DNA of 44,053 nucleotides. It comes from Candidatus Eiseniibacteriota bacterium. GTDB taxonomy: Bacteria > Eisenbacteria > RBG-16-71-46. The notes beneath the pieces were generated by a model, which saw only the letters and a program-made list of their open reading frames with translations, did not search any database and had not been told where the DNA came from. Of this stretch, positions 7,808 to 15,662 are shown piece by piece. The translations under genes and the position numbers were made by a program. Each line of letters opens with the position of its first letter. Positions within the stretch are counted from its first letter, which is position 1. The stretch spans positions 11,545 through 55,597 of the forward strand of contig JAHFBW010000001.1 in the NCBI GenBank assembly GCA_023249845.1, given 5' to 3'.

Positions 7808-8803
7808 TTGGCCATTGATCCGCTCAGAATGCACGATGTCCCGAGCGAGGCTGGCGTCGCCACGGCGCGGGCGGCGGGCCCAAGCGTCGTCAGGCGAGCC
7901 GAGCCCGTGACGGGCCACGCCCCGGGCGGTGGCCTGCCGTTGATGGTCCTGCTCACGATCCCCAGCCTCGTCACCGCGTGGGGCCTCCCCTATTACGTGC
8001 TGTCGCTGGCGCAGCGCCTGCGCCACCCGCTCCACCCAGTGCTCAAGTCGTCCGGACCGCTCGGGCTCGCGTTCGGGGCGCTCGCGCTCACGATGTTCCT
8101 GTTCATGTGGGCCTACCCGTTCCGGAAGCAGGCGCGCTGGCTGGCGTGGACCGGCCCCGTCGGCCGCTGGCTCGACGTGCACATCGTCATGGGGCTGTCG
8201 CTGCCGGTGATCGCGGCCGTGCACGCCGGCTGGCGCTTCGAGGGACTCATCGGCCTCGGCATGCTCGCCATGGTCATCGTCTCGCTCTCGGGCATCATCG
8301 GCCGCTACCTCTACACGCACATCCCGCGCAATCGCGCCGGACTCGAGTTGTCGCTCGAGGAATCCGGCGCCGAGCGCCGCGTGCTGCTCACCGAGCTGGC
8401 GGTGGAGACCGGGCTCACACCGCAGGAGCTGGAGCGGTCACTCGGCCTGGACCTGCGCCCGCAGGCTGGCAGCGGCATCCACCGCACGTTCGCGCGGCTC
8501 CTCACGGATGACCTGGCGCGCTGGCGTACGCTGCGCCGGCTGCGCCGGGAATGGTCGCGCAGCCCACGAGCACAGACGCTCCAAGATGGCGCGCGGCTCG
8601 GTCGCGCGCTGCGTCTCGCGCGCCGGGAGCTCGCGCTCAGCCAGCAGGTGCGGCTGCTCGACGCCACCCGAAAGGTGTTCGGCTGGTGGCATGTCGCGCA
8701 TCGACCGTTCGCGATGACGGCGCTCCTCGCTGTCGTCATCCACGTCGTCGTGGCGGTGTGGGTCGGCGGCGTGCGATTCACGCTTCCGGGGCCCCCGCGA
8801 TGA
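7808..8803 (+). CDS. Membrane di-b-haem cytochrome, five TM
   Basis: 331 residues. TM segments at about 44-64, 84-104, 124-141, 148-167 and 300-320, with a long Arg-rich cytoplasmic helical region (175-290) between TM4 and TM5. Two histidine pairs with identical spacing sit in TM3 (His125 and His139) and TM5 (His298 and His312), so a bis-His cytochrome b with one or two haems is likely; H-x13-H spacing is typical of b-haem ligation in ferric-reductase-like and hydrogenase-type cytochromes b. Start is TTG 7808 with GAGG six bases upstream; ATG 7829 is an alternative. The stop overlaps the next gene (ATGA). In context it should pass electrons between the Fe-S/FAD protein and the multihaem cytochromes. 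Confidence 0.8.
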   Translation: MAIDPLRMHDVPSEAGVATARAAGPSVVRRAEPVTGHAPGGGLPLMVLLTIPSLVTAWGLPYYVLSLAQRLRHPLHPVLKSSGPLGLAFGALALTMFLFMWAYPFRKQARWLAWTGPVGRWLDVHIVMGLSLPVIAAVHAGWRFEGLIGLGMLAMVIVSLSGIIGRYLYTHIPRNRAGLELSLEESGAERRVLLTELAVETGLTPQELERSLGLDLRPQAGSGIHRTFARLLTDDLARWRTLRRLRREWSRSPRAQTLQDGARLGRALRLARRELALSQQVRLLDATRKVFGWWHVAHRPFAMTALLAVVIHVVVAVWVGGVRFTLPGPPR

Positions 8804-10227
8804 ACATGGCGTGGCTCACCCCGGTGGCCGTCGCCTGTCTCACCTCGGTGTTCGTCCTGCAGCACGTGCGCCGGCGCTCGGCGGGTCCCTCGGACGTCGG
8901 CCGCTGTCCGCGATGCCGCGCGCTGCTGGCGCCCGAGGCGCTCACGTGCGCGTCTTGTGGAGCGCCGCTCGCCGCGTTCGCCGTTGTCAGCGCGCCACTC
9001 GCCACGGCTTCCGTGGCGGCTCCGGGAGGAGTGCTGCATGCCGTGGTGCGTGCCGACACGTGCGCGGGCTGCGGCACGTGTCTCGACGCCTGCCCGGAGC
9101 CGGGCGCGCTCATGATCGTGAACAAGGTGGCGCGCGTGAACCTGTCGGCCTGCAAAGGGCACGCGGAATGTGTCGCCGCCTGTCCGGTCGGCGCCATCTT
9201 CGTGACCTCGGGAGACGCGGTGCAGACGGTCGAGGTCCCCGATCTCGACGTGAACTTCCAGTCACACCAGGTGCCGGGGCTCTACATCGTCGGCGAGCTC
9301 GGCGGACGCGGGCTCATCAAGAACGCCGTCAACGAGGGCAAGCTGGCGATGGAGCACGTGGCGGCAAGCCTGCGGGGCACTGCGACTGACGCAGGCACGT
9401 TCGACGTCGTGGTGGTGGGTGCCGGTCCCGCCGGGCTCTCGGCCGGTCTGGAGGCGCAGTCGCGAAGGCTTCGCTACGCGCTGCTCGAACAGGGGACGCT
9501 CGCCGACACCATCGCGCGCTATCCGCGGCACAAGGTGCTGTTCGCCGAGCCGGTGCGCGTTCCGCTCTACGGTGACCTGTGGGTGTCGGATGCGTCCAAG
9601 GAGTCGCTCCTCCGCCTCTGGCAGACGGTGATCGAGCGCACTCGACTGCGGGTGCGCGAGGGCGTGCGCGTAGAGGCCGTGCGGCGTGAGGCGGGGGGGT
9701 TCGGTGTGGACGCGGGCGCGCTGCGTTTTCGCGCGCGGCGCGTGGTGCTCGCGACGGGCCGGCGCGGCTCACCTCGCCGGCTCGACGTGCCCGGGGAGGA
9801 TCGCTCTCAGGTGTTCTACGATATCGTCGAGATGGAGGCGTTCGCCGGGCGCAACGTGCTGGTCGTGGGTGGTGGCGACAGCGCGGTGGAATCGGCGGTC
9901 GGGCTCTCGCACCAGCCGGGCACACGCGTGACGCTCTCCTACCGTGGCAAGGAGTTCGGCCGCGTGAAGGAACGCAATCGCGCGAAGCTCGCGGAAGCCG
10001 CGGGCTCGGCCGAGCTGCGCGTGCTGCTCGGAAGCGAGGTGCGCGAGATCCGCCCGGGCGCCGTGGACCTGGACATCGACGGCCGTCTTGAGACGCTTGC
10101 GAACGATGACGTGGTCGTGCGCGTCGGTGGCGAGGCGCCCACCCCGTTCCTCGAGCGCTGCGGCGTGCGCATGGTGCGCAAGTCGCTCACTGCCGGACCG
10201 GACCCGGCCGAGCGATTGGCGGGCTGA
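8800..10227 (+). CDS. Membrane-anchored ferredoxin-FAD/NAD(P) oxidoreductase
   Basis: 475 residues from ATG 8800 (the ORF-track start at 8551 lies inside the previous gene). Order of domains: N-terminal TM (about 4-20); zinc-ribbon-like CPRC/CASC pair (36-53); two ferredoxin-type motifs (88-128); FAD Rossmann motif VVVGAGPAGLSAG (204-215); NAD(P) Rossmann motif VVGGGDSAVESA (355-366). The flavoprotein part resembles thioredoxin-reductase-like YpdA-type oxidoreductases but has no CxxC redox disulfide. The first cluster motif is canonical (C88, C91, C94, C98P); in the second, C118-x2-H121-x2-C124-x3-C128P, a histidine replaces the second cysteine. Likely role: move electrons from NAD(P)H through FAD and Fe-S to the neighbouring cytochrome b, or the reverse. 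Overlaps its upstream neighbour by 4 bp and sits 4 bp from the next gene. Confidence 0.82.
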   Translation: MNMAWLTPVAVACLTSVFVLQHVRRRSAGPSDVGRCPRCRALLAPEALTCASCGAPLAAFAVVSAPLATASVAAPGGVLHAVVRADTCAGCGTCLDACPEPGALMIVNKVARVNLSACKGHAECVAACPVGAIFVTSGDAVQTVEVPDLDVNFQSHQVPGLYIVGELGGRGLIKNAVNEGKLAMEHVAASLRGTATDAGTFDVVVVGAGPAGLSAGLEAQSRRLRYALLEQGTLADTIARYPRHKVLFAEPVRVPLYGDLWVSDASKESLLRLWQTVIERTRLRVREGVRVEAVRREAGGFGVDAGALRFRARRVVLATGRRGSPRRLDVPGEDRSQVFYDIVEMEAFAGRNVLVVGGGDSAVESAVGLSHQPGTRVTLSYRGKEFGRVKERNRAKLAEAAGSAELRVLLGSEVREIRPGAVDLDIDGRLETLANDDVVVRVGGEAPTPFLERCGVRMVRKSLTAGPDPAERLAG

Positions 10228-10231
10228 GCGT

Positions 10232-12049
10232 GTGCGCCACTTCCTCCCGCCGCTGTTCCTCGCCGGCGCGGTGCTCGCCGCCGCACCCGTCCGCGCCCAG
10301 GTCTCACCTGGCCCGCTCGCCCAAGCGCACGCGGCCCTGGACGGAGCCACGGACTGCTTCCGCTGCCACGCGCGCGGCCAGGCCAAAGCGCAGATGGACA
10401 TGCGCTGCCTCGCCTGCCACACCGAGGTGGACTGGATGAGGACGCAGCAACGCGGGTTCCACGCGCGCGTCGCGACGCAGGCGTGTGCCACCTGTCATCC
10501 CGACCACGGCGGACGCGGTTTCACGCTGATCGCGTGGGAGGGCGGCCGCCCGGAACGATTCCCGCACGCGAAGGCCGGATGGGTGCTCGAGGGCAAGCAC
10601 GCGTCGCTCGCTTGTCGCGACTGCCACAAACCAGGGTTCCAGCGCTCGGAGGCGGTGGAGCTCCTTCAAGTGAAGGACCCCGCGAAGAGCTGGCTCGGCC
10701 TCGAGACGTCCTGCGTGAACTGTCACACGGATCCGCATCGCGGTTCGCTCGGGCGCCACTGCCTCTCCTGCCACGACCAGGCCCGGTGGAGTCCGGCGCA
10801 ACGATTCGACCACGCGCGCACGGGGTATGCGCTCACCGGCGCGCACACGAAGCGCGCTTGCGCCGACTGTCACGCGACGCTCGCCGTGAACGAGGGACCG
10901 GACGCGCGCGGCGCGCTCCGCCCCCGCTGGCGCCCGGTACCGCATGCCCACTGCGTCGCGTGTCACCGCGATCCCCATGCCGGACGCTTCAGCGGGGAAT
11001 GTTCGCGCTGCCACACCACGGCCGGCTGGCGCGCGGTGAACGAACGGCGTTTCGACCACGACCAGACGCGCTATCCGCTTCGCGGCGCGCACGCGGGCGT
11101 GCGCTGTGATGGCTGCCACGCCCCGGCGCACGGCGGTGCCAAGCCTCGGTTCGCGCGCTGCATGGACTGCCACTCCGACGCGCATCGCGGCACCGCCACC
11201 GTGCAGGGCGCCGCGGTGGACTGCGCTTCCTGCCACACGGTGCAGGCGTTCCGTCCCTCGACGTGGCCGCGAACCGAGCACGCGCGCACGCGCTACCCGC
11301 TGCTCGGCGCGCATGCCACCGTCGCGTGCGAGGGCTGCCACACGCGCGCCGACACCGCCAGCGCCAAGGCGGCGACTCTCGGCAGCGCGCGTGTGCGCAT
11401 TCGGCCCGACGCGGCCACGTGCGTAGCCTGCCATCACGACCCCCATGTGGGCCGCTTCGCTCCCGGGGGTACGCGGGCACGAAGCGAGGGCTGCCCGGCG
11501 TGTCATTCCCCAGTCGCGTTCCGGCCCTCGAACTTCGATGGCCGCGCACACGCCCAGAGCGTGTTCCCGCTCGAGGGCGCGCATCGAGCGGTGCCGTGCC
11601 AGCGCTGCCACGAGGAGCTTCGCGAGACGGCCACCGCTTCGACGCTGCGCGGCGGGACGCACCGCACGCTTCGCTTCGAATCGAAGGCCCGCGCCTGCGC
11701 CGACTGTCACCAGGATGCGCATGCCGGCCAGTTCCGCGCGCGCGCCGATCGCGGTGTGTGCGAGTCCTGCCACGACGCGATGGCATTCGTTCCCGCGGCG
11801 CGGTTCGACCACGACCGCGACACGGCGTTCCGCCTCCAGGGCGCGCACGCGCGCACCGCCTGTGCCGCCTGCCATCGCCGCACGACAAGCGCGGACGGCG
11901 TGCGAATCGTGCTCTATAAGCCCACACCGATGCGCTGCGAGAGCTGTCATGCCCCCGGAGGAGCGCCGTCGCCATCGCTCCGTCCGGGTGTGCCGTGGTT
12001 CTCCCCGCGTCGCGCGTCGATCCTGTTCACCACCCGAAGCGGGAGCTAG
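10232..12049 (+). CDS. Exported 20-haem c-type cytochrome of tri-haem repeats
   Basis: 605 residues from GTG 10232, which opens a signal peptide (RHFLPPLFLAGAVLAAAPVRA|Q). Twenty CxxCH haem c motifs are counted. Hemes 4, 7, 10, 13, 16 and 19, exactly every third, share an extended motif: H-x(5-9)-L-x-G-[AK]-H-x4-CxxCH (for example YPLRGAHAGVRCDGCH). The following haem often reads CxxCHxDPHxG. The protein is thus six tandem tri-haem modules with extra haems at the N-terminus, similar to the cytochrome c7/c3-like folds. The numerous non-CxxCH histidines could supply distal ligands. The N-terminal export signal and neighbours suggest a periplasmic or outer-membrane electron wire. The minus-strand 593-aa ORF across it is its shadow. 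Confidence 0.9.
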   Translation: MRHFLPPLFLAGAVLAAAPVRAQVSPGPLAQAHAALDGATDCFRCHARGQAKAQMDMRCLACHTEVDWMRTQQRGFHARVATQACATCHPDHGGRGFTLIAWEGGRPERFPHAKAGWVLEGKHASLACRDCHKPGFQRSEAVELLQVKDPAKSWLGLETSCVNCHTDPHRGSLGRHCLSCHDQARWSPAQRFDHARTGYALTGAHTKRACADCHATLAVNEGPDARGALRPRWRPVPHAHCVACHRDPHAGRFSGECSRCHTTAGWRAVNERRFDHDQTRYPLRGAHAGVRCDGCHAPAHGGAKPRFARCMDCHSDAHRGTATVQGAAVDCASCHTVQAFRPSTWPRTEHARTRYPLLGAHATVACEGCHTRADTASAKAATLGSARVRIRPDAATCVACHHDPHVGRFAPGGTRARSEGCPACHSPVAFRPSNFDGRAHAQSVFPLEGAHRAVPCQRCHEELRETATASTLRGGTHRTLRFESKARACADCHQDAHAGQFRARADRGVCESCHDAMAFVPAARFDHDRDTAFRLQGAHARTACAACHRRTTSADGVRIVLYKPTPMRCESCHAPGGAPSPSLRPGVPWFSPRRASILFTTRSGS

Positions 12050-12052
12050 CCA

Positions 12053-13141
12053 ATGAACCCGAGCCCGCGGTTCGAGCCGGTCCACAAGGTCTTCGCTCTC
12101 CTGCTCGTCATGCTGCCGCTGGTCGCAATCGTCGCCGCGGGGGCTGCCACGCGCCGCGAATCACCCGCCCATCGGTCACGGCCCGAGAGTCCGCACGGCA
12201 AATTCCGTGGCGAATGCGACCAGTGCCACGGCGCGGGCGCCTGGAAGCCCGCGCACATCAGCAAGAGGTTCGATCACGCGAAGTTCGGATTCCGCCTCGA
12301 GGGCGCGCACGCCGCCGCGTCGTGCCTCGGCTGCCATCGGAGCCTCGACTTCGCGTCGGTTTCCATGCAGTGTGCGTCGTGCCACCAGGATCCGCACCGT
12401 GGCGAGATGGGGCCTGATTGCGCGCGCTGCCATTCCGCGCGCAGCTTCGTGGATCGCGGACCGATGGTGCGAGCGCACCAGCTCACGCGCTTCCCGCTCT
12501 CGGGCGGACACGCCACGCTCGATTGCGAGAGTTGTCATCGGCCAGTGGCCCAGGGCCGGTTGCAGTTCGTGAACACGCAGGCCGAGTGCCGTGCCTGCCA
12601 CCTCGGACTGTTTCAATCCGCGAAGGATCCGGACCACGTCAGAGGCGGATTCTCGACCGACTGCCAGACCTGCCACACGGCGATCACCTGGTCACCGGCC
12701 CGATTCGATCACCAGCGCTCGGGTTTCCCATTGACCGGCGCGCACCGCTCGACGCCATGCGCGTCGTGTCACGCGGGCGGGCGTTACGCGGGCACGCCCA
12801 AGGACTGCGTCTCCTGCCACCAGCAGCAGTATGACACCGCGCAGCCCGCCCACGCGGCCGCGGGCTTCGCGGCGAGCGCCTGTGCCGGCTGCCACAACAC
12901 GACGTCCTGGGCAGGCGCCACGTTCGATCACGACACGCGCTACTTCCGCATCTATCAAGGCGGTCACGCCGGTCGGTGGTCGTCGTGCGGCGATTGTCAC
13001 ACGGTGCCGACCAACTTCGCCTCGTTCAACTGCCTCGGCTGTCACCCGCATTCGGATCAGGCCCAGACCGACAGCCGCCACGTTGGGCGCAGCGGTTATC
13101 GCTACGAGAGCTCGGCCTGTTACTCGTGCCACACGCGATGA
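12053..13141 (+). CDS. 13-haem c-type cytochrome with N-terminal anchor
   Basis: 362 residues. An N-terminal hydrophobic segment (about 14-32, FALLLVMLPLVAIVAAGAA) acts as signal or anchor; a cleavage site after GAA is possible. Thirteen CxxCH motifs; numbers 2, 5, 8 and 11 carry the same H...G[AG]H...CxxCH extension as in the neighbouring 20-haem protein, again every third haem, with DPHRG after the third. The two cytochromes therefore share one tri-haem building block and probably arose by module duplication. Starts 3 bp after its neighbour and ends with an ATGA overlap into the barrel gene. Confidence 0.9.
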   Translation: MNPSPRFEPVHKVFALLLVMLPLVAIVAAGAATRRESPAHRSRPESPHGKFRGECDQCHGAGAWKPAHISKRFDHAKFGFRLEGAHAAASCLGCHRSLDFASVSMQCASCHQDPHRGEMGPDCARCHSARSFVDRGPMVRAHQLTRFPLSGGHATLDCESCHRPVAQGRLQFVNTQAECRACHLGLFQSAKDPDHVRGGFSTDCQTCHTAITWSPARFDHQRSGFPLTGAHRSTPCASCHAGGRYAGTPKDCVSCHQQQYDTAQPAHAAAGFAASACAGCHNTTSWAGATFDHDTRYFRIYQGGHAGRWSSCGDCHTVPTNFASFNCLGCHPHSDQAQTDSRHVGRSGYRYESSACYSCHTR

Positions 13142-14865
13142 TCACCTCCCGGCCCGCCACCGCCTCCGCTCGCGAACCGTTCGTCTGGCCGGGATCCTGG
13201 TCCACGCGTGAGCGACGCGCGCGTCCCGGTTGGGCTCGCCGGGCGCTCGCGTGCTCACTGCTGTTCACGCTGACGTCCGTGGCTGCCGCGCACGCTGCCG
13301 TCTCACCGGACTCGACGAGTGCGCATGAGCCCGAGAGCGTCGTCCGCGAGGGCTGGCGAACGGCACGCATCAGTTACTTGACCGGTGGCAGCGTCTATCT
13401 CGAGGCGGGGTCCGCCGAGGGGCTCGCGACCGGGGACACCGCGTGGATCATGCGCGGCGGATTGCGCGCGGCCGCGCTTCGCGTCGTCTACCTCTCGACG
13501 CATCGTGCCTCGTGCGACACGCTGTGGACCAAGGCGCGCCTCGCGGTCGGCGACGCGGTGGCGTATCGCCCCGGAGCGGCGCAACAGACGACGCAGGGCG
13601 CGATCGATGCACGCGCGGATTCCCTGCGCGCCGCCGCGGTGGTCTCGCCGTCGAGTTCGCGCGCGGCAAGCCGGGACGCGAGTCTGCGCGGCCGGATCGG
13701 CGCGCGTTGGCTCAGTATCGACGCTCCGGGCTCGAGCCGCCTCTCACAGCCTGCGTTCGAGGCGCGCTTCGACGGCCGCGAGGGACTCGGCGGCCACCTG
13801 GACGCCTCGCTCGACGTTCGCGGGCGTCGGACGCTCCGCACGAGCGAGTCCGGGCGCTGGGTCGAGCAGTACTCGCGCGTCTACCGCGCGTCGGCGACGT
13901 TTCGCGACGTCGCGGGTGGCCGGCGGCTCACGCTCGGCCGGCAGTCCTCGCCGACGCTCGCGTCCGTTAGCCTGTTCGACGGCGCACTCGTCGAATGGAA
14001 CGGCTCGCGCGCCGGGGTCGGAACGTTCGCCGGCACGCAGCCCGACCCGTTGCGTTCGCGCTGGTCATCAGATCTGCTCGAGGCTGGTGCGTACGCCGAG
14101 ATCCACCAGGCGCCGCTCGCGAAGGAGCGCTGGTCTCTCGCGGCGGGTGCGGTGGGTTCGCGGCATCGGAACGAGGTGGACCGCGAGTTCGTGTTCGCGC
14201 AGGGCTGGTGGTTCTCGCGTGCCGCCACGGCGTCACTCGCCCAGGAGGTGGACGTGAACCGCGGCTGGAAGCGAGCCGCGGGCGAGCCCCCGCTCGCCTG
14301 GACGAGCACGTTCGCCTCGTTACGAGTGCCGGTCGGCGCCCGGGTCGCGCTGCATTCGGGCTACGACAACCGTCGCAACGTTCGACTCTGGCGCGACCGC
14401 GAGACGCTCGAGACCCAGTTCGACGACCGCTACCGGCAGGGCGCGTGGGCGGGCGTCTCGGTCAACGGGAATGAATACACATCCGTCGGAGGCGAGTATC
14501 GCGTCGGGTCGGGTGGCGAACGCTCCGAGGCGTGGTCCGTGACCGGAGAGCTTCATCGGCTCACCGCATGGCACGCGGTATTGCGCGGCCGGTGGGCATC
14601 GTTCACGAGTGATGCCGCGATGAGTTCGCTCGTCTCGCTCGCGGCCGGCTTTGACCCGTGGGCGCGCTCGCACGTGGAGATCTCCTCGGGTGTGCGCAGG
14701 ACGCGCGATCGGTTGCTGGAGTTCGACGACCACGAGAACTGGCTCGGGGCAGACGCGGACCTGGCGCTCGGCGCACGCTGGTATGTGAACGCCGGCTGCG
14801 AACGGTTGACCGGTCCCACCGGCAACGCGTTGCAGGTGCAGGCGGGCGTGAGCGTACGGCTCTAG
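13138..14865 (+). CDS. Outer-membrane beta-barrel, probable conduit porin
   Basis: 575 residues from ATG 13138, overlapping the cytochrome stop (ATGA); the 629-aa track ORF begins inside the cytochrome gene. A hydrophobic signal is at about 35-53 (RRALACSLLFTLTSVAAAHA) after an unusually long 34-residue basic leader. Residues about 70-145 look like a small SH3-like domain (RISYLTGGSVYLEAGSAEGLATGD), followed by about 400 residues of alternating polar and aromatic strands ending LQVQAGVSVRL, typical of a barrel with about 16 or more strands. No sequence motif of MtrB is recognised. Coupling to two large multihaem cytochromes suggests the porin of a porin-cytochrome complex that carries electrons through the outer membrane; this is inferred from context and topology. 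Confidence 0.72.
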   Translation: MITSRPATASAREPFVWPGSWSTRERRARPGWARRALACSLLFTLTSVAAAHAAVSPDSTSAHEPESVVREGWRTARISYLTGGSVYLEAGSAEGLATGDTAWIMRGGLRAAALRVVYLSTHRASCDTLWTKARLAVGDAVAYRPGAAQQTTQGAIDARADSLRAAAVVSPSSSRAASRDASLRGRIGARWLSIDAPGSSRLSQPAFEARFDGREGLGGHLDASLDVRGRRTLRTSESGRWVEQYSRVYRASATFRDVAGGRRLTLGRQSSPTLASVSLFDGALVEWNGSRAGVGTFAGTQPDPLRSRWSSDLLEAGAYAEIHQAPLAKERWSLAAGAVGSRHRNEVDREFVFAQGWWFSRAATASLAQEVDVNRGWKRAAGEPPLAWTSTFASLRVPVGARVALHSGYDNRRNVRLWRDRETLETQFDDRYRQGAWAGVSVNGNEYTSVGGEYRVGSGGERSEAWSVTGELHRLTAWHAVLRGRWASFTSDAAMSSLVSLAAGFDPWARSHVEISSGVRRTRDRLLEFDDHENWLGADADLALGARWYVNAGCERLTGPTGNALQVQAGVSVRL

Positions 14866-14971
14866 CCTTGGGCGAGCCCCGGTTCGCGGTCCCCACTCAA
14901 GCCCAGGCGGTTGACACGCCGATATCCCTTCGAGCCGGCGTTCGAGTGGACGTGACCGGTTCCAAAGTGCC

Positions 14972-15640
14972 ATGTTCGTGAGTGCGATGCGGACGAACCA
15001 GCCTCGGATGGCGTTTCTCGCCGTAGTAGCGCTGCTCTCGCTCGGTGCGAGCATCGACGAGACCCGCTACGCGATGCCCTCGTCCCCTCCCCGCCTGCAA
15101 CGGCCGGCCGAGGGGGTGCTGTTCGCCGACGATTTCTCGAGCGGCTTGCTCAAGCGCTGGGATCCCGACAAGGAAAGCGTGTGGACGGCGTGGCGCGGCA
15201 TGCTGCGCGCGGACCTGCCCGACCAGAAGCAGGTGCGCTCGTTGATCCACACGGGCGACACGTCGTGGACCGATATCGCGGTGGATCTCGACGTGTGCAT
15301 GATGCGTGGAGTGGACAAGGGCGTCGTCGTGCGCGTGCGCGGCGAAGCCGGGATGGGTGTGGACCTGCGCGGCGGCAGCTACCAGGACGTCGTGATGTAC
15401 CAGCGGGAATGGCCCATGGGCCGCGCCGCCGCCACGAACGCCAATGGCACGTGGAACCACCTGCGCGTGGAGGCCCGCGGTCACCGCTACAAGGTGTTCG
15501 TGAACGGCGACTTGCGACTCGACCGCGTGGATGGCCGGAGCGCGCGCCCCTCCGGCAGCATTGCGCTGCCCGCGTACACGGGCGGCGTCGGCAAGTGCAC
15601 GGTCTACTACGACAACGTGGTGGTGACGAAGCTCGACTAG
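14972..15640 (+). CDS. Secreted concanavalin-like (DUF1080/LamG-type) protein
   Basis: 222 residues. A short hydrophobic N-terminal stretch (PRMAFLAVVALLSLGAS) suggests export. The core resembles the 3-keto-disaccharide hydrolase/LamG sandwich: LFADDFSSGLLKRWDP at the start, WNHLRVEARGHRYKVFVNG in the middle and a final YYDNVVVTKLD strand. Such domains bind or act on glycans, but no catalytic residue set is confirmed here. Start at ATG 14972 is uncertain: ATG 14987 or 15008 would give a cleaner signal peptide. Lies 106 bp after the barrel gene and converges on the metal ATPase gene 22 bp away. Confidence 0.7.
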   Translation: MFVSAMRTNQPRMAFLAVVALLSLGASIDETRYAMPSSPPRLQRPAEGVLFADDFSSGLLKRWDPDKESVWTAWRGMLRADLPDQKQVRSLIHTGDTSWTDIAVDLDVCMMRGVDKGVVVRVRGEAGMGVDLRGGSYQDVVMYQREWPMGRAAATNANGTWNHLRVEARGHRYKVFVNGDLRLDRVDGRSARPSGSIALPAYTGGVGKCTVYYDNVVVTKLD

Positions 15641-15662
15641 CCGCCGCGGTGCCCGACTCGTG

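Noticed and set aside
10304-12085. 593-aa minus-strand ORF
   Set aside because: Shadow of the 20-haem cytochrome; repetitive translation follows the complement of the CxxCH repeats.
14905-14935. TTGACA as promoter for the gene at 14972
   Set aside because: No acceptable -10 hexamer at 15-19 bp spacing.
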